Part shown: one piece after another, positions 32,008 through 39,873 of the stretch
How the letters are laid out: each line of letters starts with the position of its first letter
How positions within the stretch are numbered: the stretch's first letter is position 1
Origin: DATLWN01 sp963764315
Lineage (GTDB): Bacteria; Pseudomonadota; Zetaproteobacteria; Mariprofundales; Mariprofundaceae
Reading direction: 5' to 3'
Assembly (NCBI GenBank): GCA_963764315.1
Contig: CAVXSB010000007.1
Span: 71,362 to 135,361, forward strand
DNA: 64,000 bases
Made by a program: the position numbers and the translations under genes
Notes under the pieces: model-generated
What the model was told of the DNA's origin: nothing
What the model saw: the letters and a program-made list of their open reading frames with translations, nothing else
The model's database searches: none

Positions 32008-33516
32008 ATGCTGGCCCGCCTTCCGTCCGCTTCGCTGCGCGGTCTGGATGCCGAGGCCGTGGATGTCGAGGTCGATCTGTCCCGAGGCCTGCCGAGCTGG
32101 AATATGGTCGGCCTGCCGGAGGCGGCGGTGCGCGAGGCCCGGGACCGGGTGCGCGCCGCCCTGCTCAATGGCGGCTTCGAGTTCCCGCTGCGCCATATCA
32201 CCGTCAATCTGGCGCCGGCCGACCGGCGCAAGGATGGTTCCCATTTCGACCTGCCTGTCGCCGTCGGCCTGTTGCTGGCCTCCGGGCAGCTGGACGCCCC
32301 GGACAGTATGCCGCTGCTGGTCGGCGAACTGGCGCTGGACGGCCGCCTCAATGCAGTGGCCGGCGTGCTGCCGCTGGCGTTGTTCGCACGCCAGCAGGGA
32401 CTGGAGGCGATCATCGTGCCGACGGGCAATGCCGAGGAGGCTGCGGCCGTGGAAGGCTTGGCCGTCTATGGCGCCGACCACCTGCTCACCGTCGTGCGCC
32501 ACTTGTCCGGCCAGGATCGTTTGCCGCCTGCCGAGGTTCGGGCGGATGTGTTGCCGTCCGCACCCTTGCCGGATCTTGCGGATGTCCGCGGCCAGGCCCA
32601 GGCGCGGCGGGCGCTGGAGATTGCCGCCGCCGGCGGCCATCACATGCTGTTGATCGGTCCGCCGGGCGTGGGCAAGAGCATGCTGGCCGCCCGCCTGCCC
32701 GGCATCCTGCCGCCGCTGACACCAAAGCAGCGCCTCGAGGTTGCCCGCATCTACAGCGTGGCGGGCGAGGCTGGGCGTCCGCCGCTGTCCCCAATGCCGC
32801 CGTTCCGGGCGCCGCATCACACGGCCTCCGACGTGGCCATCATCGGTGGCGGCAGCATCCCGAGGCCGGGCGAGATCTCCAAGGCCACGCATGGGGTGCT
32901 GTTCCTCGACGAACTGGCCGAGCACAAGCGGCAGGTGCTGGATGCGCTGCGCCAGCCTCTGGAGGAGGGGCGGGTATGCATCGCCCGCGCTGCCGATACC
33001 GTCACCTTCCCGGCACGCTTCCAGCTGGTGGCAGCGATGAATCCCTGCGCCTGCGGCTATCTGGGGCATCCGACGCGTGCCTGCCGCTGCTCCGCTGCCC
33101 AGCTGCGCCAGTATGCGCGGCGGGTCTCCGGTCCCTTGCTCGATCGCTTCGACCTGCGCGTGCATGTGCCGCCGGTCGAACACGAGGCCCTGGTGCAGAT
33201 GCGCCCGGGTGAGCCGAGCGCCGCCGTAGCCGGGCGCGTACGCGTAGCCCGTGCCTGCCAGTATGCCCGCCTCGGGGAGGGTAGGGTCAATGCGCGCATG
33301 GGCAGTCGCGAGGTCGAGTTCCATGCCAGGCCGGATGCCGAGGGGCTTGCCCTGCTGGAGACGGCGACGCGGCGCTTTGCGCTGTCGGCGCGCAGCTATC
33401 ACCGCATCCTGAAGGTGGCGCGTACGATTGCCGATCTGCAGGGGCAGGCGGCCATCGGCAGCCGGCAGGTGGCGGAGGCCCTGCAGTACCGCGGCGACGA
33501 ATCGATGCCTGGATGA
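32008..33516 (+). CDS. comM: ComM/YifB Mg-chelatase-like AAA ATPase
   Basis: A 502-residue hexameric helicase acting in branch migration during natural transformation. An N-terminal Lon-like domain is followed by an AAA core with Walker A IGPPGVGKSMLA near 215 and Walker B VLFLDELAE near 298, then a C-terminal domain with MNPCACGY. With dprA in the same window, the transformation toolkit is partly represented. Confidence 0.95.
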   Translation: MLARLPSASLRGLDAEAVDVEVDLSRGLPSWNMVGLPEAAVREARDRVRAALLNGGFEFPLRHITVNLAPADRRKDGSHFDLPVAVGLLLASGQLDAPDSMPLLVGELALDGRLNAVAGVLPLALFARQQGLEAIIVPTGNAEEAAAVEGLAVYGADHLLTVVRHLSGQDRLPPAEVRADVLPSAPLPDLADVRGQAQARRALEIAAAGGHHMLLIGPPGVGKSMLAARLPGILPPLTPKQRLEVARIYSVAGEAGRPPLSPMPPFRAPHHTASDVAIIGGGSIPRPGEISKATHGVLFLDELAEHKRQVLDALRQPLEEGRVCIARAADTVTFPARFQLVAAMNPCACGYLGHPTRACRCSAAQLRQYARRVSGPLLDRFDLRVHVPPVEHEALVQMRPGEPSAAVAGRVRVARACQYARLGEGRVNARMGSREVEFHARPDAEGLALLETATRRFALSARSYHRILKVARTIADLQGQAAIGSRQVAEALQYRGDESMPG

Positions 33517-33577
33517 CAGGGCGCGGTAGCCAAGGCATATGAATAATGCTTGTATTAGTGAGCGAGCGCACATGTGG

Positions 33578-33593
33578 TGGCACAGGCCTTGCG
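33578..33593 (+). promoter_or_regulatory. Sigma54 (-24/-12) promoter of pilA
   Basis: TGGCACAGGCCTTGCG matches the sigma54 consensus TGGCACRNNNNTTGCW except for the last base, with GG and GC exactly 10 nt apart. It lies 54 nt before the pilA ATG, giving a leader of roughly 40 nt. Sigma54 with PilR controls pilA in Pseudomonas and relatives. An upstream PilR site is not obvious. Confidence 0.8.
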
Positions 33594-33646
33594 TATATTG
33601 CGTACATGCCTCACCCAGAGGCAACGACCTAACGGAGGATGGATTC

Positions 33647-34138
33647 ATGCTGAACACCAATATGACGAAGCAGAAGGGCTTCACGTTGATCGAGTTGATG
33701 ATCGTCGTGGCGATCATCGGTATCCTTGCCGCCATCGCCATTCCGCAGTTCTCGGCGTATCGCGTCAAGGCCTTCAATTCGGCCGCGGAAAGCGACCTGC
33801 GCAATATGATGACCGCGGAGGAGGCGACTTACGCCGATTCGCAGTCTTACCAACCGGCTTCCGGTACCATCAAGGATATCGGCGGCTCGACCACCGTCGG
33901 CACGACGCTGAAGAACCTGACTGGCGCCAAGGTGTCGAATAACGTCGGTTTCGCCATCGTCGGTGCCAACTCGGGTGCCAACTACAGCATCTACACCGGG
34001 CACTCGAAGGGCGATACCGAGTATGCGGGCGACGACGCCGGCTTGATGCGTAAGAAGACCAATGTAACGGCTCCTGCAACGACGGCCGAGGCCGAGAGCG
34101 CGCAGCTGACCTCAAGCTGGGGTACGGGCTCGCTGTAA
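33647..34138 (+). CDS. pilA: Major type IV pilin
   Basis: A 163-residue prepilin. An 11-residue basic leader (MLNTNMTKQKG) is cut before FTLIELMIVVAIIGILAAIA, with Glu5 present, giving the standard N-methyl-Phe pilin helix. The globular part has no cysteine pair, so it lacks the classic D-loop disulfide. ACGGAGG precedes the ATG. It is followed by a strong intrinsic terminator and a second pilin gene, which would make it the abundant subunit. Confidence 0.93.
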   Translation: MLNTNMTKQKGFTLIELMIVVAIIGILAAIAIPQFSAYRVKAFNSAAESDLRNMMTAEEATYADSQSYQPASGTIKDIGGSTTVGTTLKNLTGAKVSNNVGFAIVGANSGANYSIYTGHSKGDTEYAGDDAGLMRKKTNVTAPATTAEAESAQLTSSWGTGSL

Positions 34139-34168
34139 AATCAGCGATGGCTGAGATCGGCACGGTAC

Positions 34169-34195
34169 AAAGGGAGGGGTTATGCCCCTCCCTTT
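34169..34195 (+). terminator. Intrinsic terminator of pilA / read-through point to second pilin
   Basis: An 11-bp perfect GC-rich stem (AAAGGGAGGGG with its complement) around a 5-nt loop, ending in a TTTT run. It starts 31 nt after the pilA stop and should end most pilA transcripts, leaving lower expression downstream. Confidence 0.75.
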
Positions 34196-34212
34196 TCCGA
34201 TGGATCGGGGCC

Positions 34213-34596
34213 TTGTGTCCGAGGGCTCGGCAGCGCGGCTTCACGCTCATCGAGACGATGGTCGTCGTGGCCATCGTCGGTATCCTCGCAGCCATCGCCC
34301 TGGGTTCGATGCGCGGCTACAAGCAGAGCGCCCTGGTGGCCAACGTCAAGGCGGATGTGCGCAATGTGGCCGCGGCCGAGGAGGCCTATTACGCCACGAA
34401 TCAAAATTATGCCCTGTTCGGCCCCGTCACCGGCCCGACCACTTACAGCTTGGGCGTTGGCGTCGACCGGGTGAAGGTCAGCAACAACGTCACGATCCAG
34501 GTGATTCTGAATAACGGGGTGCTGACGATCACCGGCACCCATCCGGGCGTCACCGCCCCCATCACCTATTCCTCAGACATCGGCGCCGTCCAGTAA
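34213..34596 (+). CDS. Second type IV pilin-like protein
   Basis: A pilin of 127 residues from TTG 34213: leader MCPRARQRG, then FTLIETMVVVAIVGILAAIAL with Glu5. The globular part is small and cysteine-free. The frame is open from ATG 34147, but that would place the pilA terminator inside the gene and give an odd 31-residue leader, so the TTG start is favoured. It is about as long as many minor pilins. Whether it is a minor or alternative major subunit is not decided. Confidence 0.8.
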   Translation: MCPRARQRGFTLIETMVVVAIVGILAAIALGSMRGYKQSALVANVKADVRNVAAAEEAYYATNQNYALFGPVTGPTTYSLGVGVDRVKVSNNVTIQVILNNGVLTITGTHPGVTAPITYSSDIGAVQ

Positions 34597-34599
34597 GCG

Positions 34600-36315
34600 A
34601 TGGGTGGGAGTGTGAAGCCGAACCCTCTGGTCTGGCTGCCCTTCCTGGCAGCGCCATTGTTCTGGCCGGGCATATTCATGGCCGAAACTGCGGTGGACCT
34701 GATGGCCCTGGCCACGGCGCTGTTCGCCGCCGCCCTGATGTGGGACGGCCGTGGCCGCCCCTTCTCCACGCCCTGGGCCTGGGCCTTTCTGCTGCTGATC
34801 CTGGTTCCCGTCTCGGTGCATCTGTTAACCGGCGATCTGCGCAGTCCGTGGTATGCGTGGCGCGAAACCATGTATATTGCCGCCGCCTGGTTGGTGTTCG
34901 CCATGGCGCGGGCGCGCGCCGTCGATCTGCTTTCTTCCGAACGCTTCTGCTGGCTTCTGACCGCCATCGCCTATGTGTATGTCGGTTATGCCCTGATCCA
35001 GGCTTATGATCTGCGCTTCTTCGCCGCGGGTGCGGTCGGGCGACTGTTCCCGGTCTGGACCGAGGCTACCGCGCGTTTCCCAGGGCCGCTGATGCAGGCC
35101 AACTGGCAGGGCGTCTTCCTGGCGCTCGTCGCCTGTATCCAGTATTTCCAGGGCCTGCGCCATCCCGAAAGATTGCGCCTCTGGGCGGTCCTGTCGGTGG
35201 TGCCGCTGATGGGCCTGCTGCTGACCTCGAGCCGCAGCGCGCTGCTCGCCGTCATCCTGGGGCTTGCCTGCCTGCTGTGGCTGGCGCCACGCCGGCGATC
35301 CATCCTCATCGCCATCGTCGTATCCTTCATGGTCGCCGCCGCGCTCGCTGCGAGCGTCAACGCCACGGCCCCGGATATCACCACCGGTCAGGGTATGCTC
35401 GATCGCATCGAAGCCGGCAGCTTCATCGATCGCCTGCTGATCTGGGACATGTGCCTGCATCTCGGCCTGGCGCATCCCTGGATCGGCGTCGGCTGGGGCA
35501 ATCTGCCCGCCCATGGCGTCGACGGCACGATCGCGGCCGTGGCCCGGCATCCTTCGTTCGCCCCGATGGCCGCCGCCATGAGCGGCGGTAGCGCCTGGGC
35601 CCATAACCTGCTGCTGCAGGGCTGGGTGGAGGGCGGCATCATGGGATTGCTGGCGGTACTGATCCTGTGCGCGGCGGTGCTGCGCCGCGCATTGGCATTA
35701 CTCGCCCGGCCCGCCATCGACGGGGTGGCGCTGGGCACCATCCTCGCTGGCATGCTGCTGTTCCACGGCATGCTTTCGGTATCGATCATGCAGCCGTATT
35801 TCATGGCCCTGCTGGCACTGGCGCTGGCGGCGAGCTTCCCGGAAGCGGCAAGTGAGGCGCCTGCCGGGCGGAGCATGGGCATGCTGGGCCTGGTGCCGGC
35901 GGCGGTGCTGCTGGGCTTCTGGCTCGTCGTCGTCGGCAAGGGGGTGGCGCTGAAGCAGGCGGAACAGTCGCCGATTACCTCCGCACGCTTCGTCACCACC
36001 ATGGGCGATGCCATCGACAATCCGTGGACGCATGTCAGTGCCTTGCGCCTGTTCTTCATCAGCCTGCGCCGGCAGGGGGCGCCGGCCGCCGTCTGGGCCG
36101 GTAGCCAGCCCTATGGCTGGGCGCTGTGGCATCAGTACCAGTATGCCGGCGGCATGGAGATCATGATGATGATCGCTCATGGAGCCGGTAACCGTATGGA
36201 GGAGAAGCGTTGGGCCCGGCGCTATGCGGCATTGGAGTCCACCGACGCGCGCGCCATGCGGCTGGTTCGTGATCTCGATTCCCCGCAGGCGATGGGGCTG
36301 CTCGGCGCATGGTGA
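34600..36315 (+). CDS. O-antigen ligase/PglL-like membrane protein, candidate pilin O-oligosaccharyltransferase
   Basis: A 571-residue polytopic protein with about twelve membrane spans and a large periplasmic loop (about residues 235-350) containing LLTSSRSALLA before it and HPWIGVGWGN and AHNLLLQGW within it. This is the Wzy/WaaL/PglL (Wzy_C) architecture. Proteins of this type directly downstream of pilA act as pilin O-glycosyltransferases (TfpO/PilO, PglL), so this role is inferred from position. GTG 34612 is an alternative start with a better GGGAG site. Confidence 0.75.
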   Translation: MGGSVKPNPLVWLPFLAAPLFWPGIFMAETAVDLMALATALFAAALMWDGRGRPFSTPWAWAFLLLILVPVSVHLLTGDLRSPWYAWRETMYIAAAWLVFAMARARAVDLLSSERFCWLLTAIAYVYVGYALIQAYDLRFFAAGAVGRLFPVWTEATARFPGPLMQANWQGVFLALVACIQYFQGLRHPERLRLWAVLSVVPLMGLLLTSSRSALLAVILGLACLLWLAPRRRSILIAIVVSFMVAAALAASVNATAPDITTGQGMLDRIEAGSFIDRLLIWDMCLHLGLAHPWIGVGWGNLPAHGVDGTIAAVARHPSFAPMAAAMSGGSAWAHNLLLQGWVEGGIMGLLAVLILCAAVLRRALALLARPAIDGVALGTILAGMLLFHGMLSVSIMQPYFMALLALALAASFPEAASEAPAGRSMGMLGLVPAAVLLGFWLVVVGKGVALKQAEQSPITSARFVTTMGDAIDNPWTHVSALRLFFISLRRQGAPAAVWAGSQPYGWALWHQYQYAGGMEIMMMIAHGAGNRMEEKRWARRYAALESTDARAMRLVRDLDSPQAMGLLGAW

Positions 36316-37157
36316 AGCCCCGCCTGTTACCGGTATGGATGCTGGTTGCGGCCAGTATGGCCATCGGCCTCAATGCCCGCCTGCCTGTGCATCCTACCGT
36401 CCAGTCCGGGGCTACGCTGGCCTTGCCGCCTACCATCGCTGCGCGTCTGACCGCCGGTTACCGCAATATGGTCGCCGTCATCTCCTGGGTGCGCCTGCTC
36501 GACTACTACGGCGGCACGGCGCCGGCACAGCGCAACAATGCCTATGTCGCCAGGGATCTGGAAACCATCGTGGCCATGAATCCGCACGCCGAGGCAGCCT
36601 ATTACATGGGGGGGGTAGCCGTGCCCTGGGCCACCGGAAACACGCGACTGTCCCGCCGGCTGCTGACCCAGGCCATGCGCGTGTTCCCCGATGATTGGCA
36701 ATGGCCTTATTATATGGGCTTCAATTGCTACTGGTTCGACCATGACCGCATCACGGCCGCGCGCTACCTGACGCAGGCGGCACAGATCCCGGGCGCCCCA
36801 CCCATTGTCACCAGCCTGGCGCTGCGCATGCAGGTGGCGGGCCACGACCTGGGTACAGCCCTGGCCGTCATTGATCAGCTGCTGCACCGTAAGCAGGATG
36901 CCGCCATGCGGACAACGCTCGAGGCGCAGCGCAAGGCCATCCTGACAGAAGAGGTGCTGCGACACCTGGATGCAGAGCTGGCGCGCCTGCCCGCCGGTGG
37001 CGGGGGCCCGCTCATGCGCCTGGCTCGTTATCATATCCCGATCCCCGCCCGGCTGCCGGACGGGGGACATGTCGCCGTCAATGCGCAGGGGCAGCTGGTC
37101 AGCAGCGCCAGCGGCAAGCGTTACCGGCTCTATACGCGCCCCGGGCACCCGCTGTGA
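36309..37157 (+). CDS. Membrane-anchored helical protein, PilG-like by position
   Basis: A 282-residue protein with one N-terminal membrane anchor (about residues 6-23) and a helical, TPR-like body with repeated aromatic/alanine pairs (EAAYYMGGVAVPW, WQWPYYMGFNCYW). It overlaps both neighbours (7 bp and 4 bp). Myxococcus pilGHI encodes a membrane-anchored protein, an ABC ATPase and a permease needed for pili; this gene takes the PilG place. That match is by arrangement and topology, not by confident sequence identity. Confidence 0.6.
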   Translation: MVKPRLLPVWMLVAASMAIGLNARLPVHPTVQSGATLALPPTIAARLTAGYRNMVAVISWVRLLDYYGGTAPAQRNNAYVARDLETIVAMNPHAEAAYYMGGVAVPWATGNTRLSRRLLTQAMRVFPDDWQWPYYMGFNCYWFDHDRITAARYLTQAAQIPGAPPIVTSLALRMQVAGHDLGTALAVIDQLLHRKQDAAMRTTLEAQRKAILTEEVLRHLDAELARLPAGGGGPLMRLARYHIPIPARLPDGGHVAVNAQGQLVSSASGKRYRLYTRPGHPL

Positions 37158-38089
37158 ACGCCTCTGCGAACAATCTTCTGGCCATCGAGAACCTGAGCCT
37201 CAGCGTGCGCGCCGGGCATCTGATCCCCAGCCGCAAGCAGGTGCTGCAGGGCGTGTCGTTCGCGATACCCCGGGGTACCGCCACCGCCTATCTCGGGCCG
37301 AACGGCGCCGGCAAGACCAGCACCTTCCGGGTACTGACCGGCCTGTGCCGACGTGACGCCGGCCGTATCCTCTATGACGGGGTGCCGGTCGCATCCCTGC
37401 CCTCGGCACGTATCGGCTTTATGCCCGAACAGCCCTACTTCTATCGCAACCTGACGCCGCTGGAACTGCTTACCGGTTTTTCCCGCCTGTCCGGGCTTGC
37501 CGGCGATATCCGTCGCCGCATCGATGCCTGGGCGGAAAGGCTGGATTTCGCCGCCGTGCTGCACCAGCGGCTGGCCGCCTGTTCCAAGGGACAGGTGCAG
37601 CGCGTCGGCCTGGCGCAGGCGCTGATCCATGAGCCGGAATGCATCATCCTCGACGAGCCCTTCTCAGGCCTCGACCCGCTGGGGCGGGAATGCGTGCGCC
37701 ATGCCATCCAGGGCGAGGTCGTCCGCGGCGCCACGCTGCTGTTCTCCTCGCATATCCTCGACGATGCCGAGAGCCTGTGCGAACACGTGGTGGTACTGAA
37801 CCACGGCGAGGTCGCCTATGCCGGGGATATGCGCACGCTGCTCGGCGGGCACGGCGGCTGGCAGCTGTGGATCGACTGGCCGGCAGGGGACTTCCCGCCC
37901 TGCCCGGACACCGAGGTGCGGCGCAACGCCGATGGCAGCCTGGAGATCCGGGCCGACAGCGAACAGGCGCGGGACGAGGTGCTGCGCCGGGTGCTGGCGC
38001 AAGCCGGGGCCAGGGTCATCGCCGTGAATGCGGCGCGGCGCAGCCTGGAGTCGGCCTTCGTCGACCTGCTGCACGGGGCGGCGGCGTGA
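37154..38089 (+). CDS. ABC transporter ATPase of the pilin cluster (PilH-like)
   Basis: A 311-residue ATPase. Walker A GPNGAGKTST is near residue 51, Walker B CIILDEPFSGLDPLGRE near 162 and the H-loop FSSHILDDAE near 200; the signature CSKGQVQRV is slightly degenerate (SKGQ). A C-terminal domain of about 80 residues resembles those of drug- or polysaccharide-type ABC-2 ATPases. Coupled to both neighbours by 4-bp overlaps. Confidence 0.85.
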   Translation: MNASANNLLAIENLSLSVRAGHLIPSRKQVLQGVSFAIPRGTATAYLGPNGAGKTSTFRVLTGLCRRDAGRILYDGVPVASLPSARIGFMPEQPYFYRNLTPLELLTGFSRLSGLAGDIRRRIDAWAERLDFAAVLHQRLAACSKGQVQRVGLAQALIHEPECIILDEPFSGLDPLGRECVRHAIQGEVVRGATLLFSSHILDDAESLCEHVVVLNHGEVAYAGDMRTLLGGHGGWQLWIDWPAGDFPPCPDTEVRRNADGSLEIRADSEQARDEVLRRVLAQAGARVIAVNAARRSLESAFVDLLHGAAA

Positions 38090-38853
38090 ACGGCATTCTG
38101 CAGCTGGCGCGCCTGACCTTCATCGAGGCGGTGCGGCAGCGCATCGCCTACGGCGTACTCGCCTTCCTGGCGGTGCTGCTGGCCACGGCGGCATTGATCT
38201 CCAGCGTCACCATGGGCCGGACCGAGATGTTGATCCTCGACCTGGGGCTCGGCGGCATCTCCATCCTCGGCAACCTGATGGCCATGCTGTTCGCCATCCA
38301 GAGCCTGCAGCAGGAGCGCGACAGCCGGGCGTTGTACGTGTTGCTGATCCGCCTGCCGCAGCGCTGGCATTATGTGCTGGGCAAGTTCGCCGGCCTGGCG
38401 GCGGTACTGGCGCTGATGATCGTCGTCATGGGGCTGCTGCTGGCACTCACCGCCTATCCCTTCGGCGCCTTCCATCTGGGCTCGTTCGCTCAGGCCATGC
38501 TGGCGACGGTGTTCGAGGCCTGGATAGTCATCGCCGTGGCCATGCTGTTCGCCCAGACCAGCAGCCTGTTCCTGGGCGTGCTGTTGACGCTGGCCGTCGA
38601 TATCGCCGGCCGCTTTACCGACGTCATGCATCAGTTTGCCGGCCAGCTCCATGCGAAGGCGGTGCAGTGGCTGGTCACCGGCATGTACTACGCGCTGCCC
38701 AATTTCGCCGCCATCAACCTGCGCGACGAGGCCGGCTATATCCCGGCCTACGATTGGGGACGCATGGCCTCGGTGTGCGCCTATGCGGGGGCCGAAACGG
38801 CGCTGCTGCTGCTGCTCGTCATCTGGGTGTTCGGGCGCCGGAACCTCACCTAG
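38086..38853 (+). CDS. ABC-2-type transporter permease of the pilin cluster (PilI-like)
   Basis: A 255-residue permease with six membrane spans (ABC-2/NosY type). The start is GTG 38086, overlapping the ATPase stop as GTGA; a longer upstream frame is a shadow of the ATPase gene. It ends 6 nt before the convergent tsaD stop. Substrate unknown; a role in pilus biogenesis is inferred from the operon. Confidence 0.85.
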   Translation: MNGILQLARLTFIEAVRQRIAYGVLAFLAVLLATAALISSVTMGRTEMLILDLGLGGISILGNLMAMLFAIQSLQQERDSRALYVLLIRLPQRWHYVLGKFAGLAAVLALMIVVMGLLLALTAYPFGAFHLGSFAQAMLATVFEAWIVIAVAMLFAQTSSLFLGVLLTLAVDIAGRFTDVMHQFAGQLHAKAVQWLVTGMYYALPNFAAINLRDEAGYIPAYDWGRMASVCAYAGAETALLLLLVIWVFGRRNLT

Positions 38854-38859
38854 GCCGAG

Positions 38860-39873
38860 CTAAGCCTCACCCAGAGGCCAGCGCGCGCGCGCATCCCAGC
38901 TCTCGGGGATGGCGTGGGCGCGGCGATAGCCGGCATAGGCGATCATGGCGCCGTTATCGGTGCAGTAGCGCGGGTCGGGCAGGTACACGGCCAGCGCATC
39001 CGCTTCGGCCTCAGCGGCCAGCTGTGCGCGCAGCCGGACGTTGGCGGCCACACCGCCGGCCACCACCAGGTGGTGCACCCCCTCCCGGCGGCAGGCGCGC
39101 ACGGATTTCGTCACCAGCACGTCGACGATGGCGGCTTCCACCGCCGCCGCCAGGTCGTGCCGCCATTGCCCGTCCGCCTCGCCCTCAGCGGACTGGGCGG
39201 CGAGCATCACGGCCGTCTTCAGCCCCGAGAAGCTGAAATCCAGGTTATCGTGCTTGAGCATCGGCCGCGGCAGCGCGAAGCGGCTGGCATCGCCGCCCTC
39301 CGCCAGGCGGGCGATCTCGGGACCGCCGGGATAGGGGAGCCCCAGCAGGCGCGCGGACTTGTCGAAGCATTCCCCGGCCGCATCGTCGATGGTCTGGCCG
39401 ACGACGGTGTAGCGACCGATGCCGTCGACGCGCACCAGCAGCGTGTGTCCGCCGGACACCAGCAGGGAGATGAACGGGAAGGGAGGCAGCTGGCCGGTGA
39501 TGCCCGGGGCCAGCAGATGGCCCTCCATATGGTGCACCGGGATCACCGGCAGGCCGGCGGCGGCGCCGGCGGCGCGCGCGAAGGCGGTGCCTACCAGCAG
39601 CGCCCCCATCAGCCCCGGGCCGGCGGTGACGGCGATACCGGAAAGATCCCGCCAGCCGAGTCCTGCCTCGCCCATGACCGCGGCCACGAGACCCGGCAGG
39701 GCGGCCAGGTGCTCGCGCGAGGCGACCTCGGGCACGATGCCGCCGAAGCGGGCATGCGTCGGAATCTGGGAGGCGATGCGCTCGGCCAGGATGCGCCCCG
39801 TGTCCCCGCCTTCAAAGATGGCGGCGGCGGTTTCGTCGCAAGAGGTCTCGATGCCCAGGATGCGTGTCGGCAT
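38860..39873 (-). CDS. tsaD: tRNA N6-adenosine threonylcarbamoyltransferase TsaD
   Basis: A 337-residue ASKHA-fold enzyme that forms t6A37 on ANN-decoding tRNAs with TsaB/TsaE. The iron-binding HHMEGH is at residues 114-119, GIETSCDETA at the N-terminus and the SFSGLKTA motif near 220. The ATG at 39873 overlaps the hyuB stop as TGATG, with GGGAGG upstream inside hyuB. It is usually monocistronic or near rpsU; coupling to hyuB is unusual. Confidence 0.97.
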   Translation of the reverse strand: MPTRILGIETSCDETAAAIFEGGDTGRILAERIASQIPTHARFGGIVPEVASREHLAALPGLVAAVMGEAGLGWRDLSGIAVTAGPGLMGALLVGTAFARAAGAAAGLPVIPVHHMEGHLLAPGITGQLPPFPFISLLVSGGHTLLVRVDGIGRYTVVGQTIDDAAGECFDKSARLLGLPYPGGPEIARLAEGGDASRFALPRPMLKHDNLDFSFSGLKTAVMLAAQSAEGEADGQWRHDLAAAVEAAIVDVLVTKSVRACRREGVHHLVVAGGVAANVRLRAQLAAEAEADALAVYLPDPRYCTDNGAMIAYAGYRRAHAIPESWDARARWPLGEA

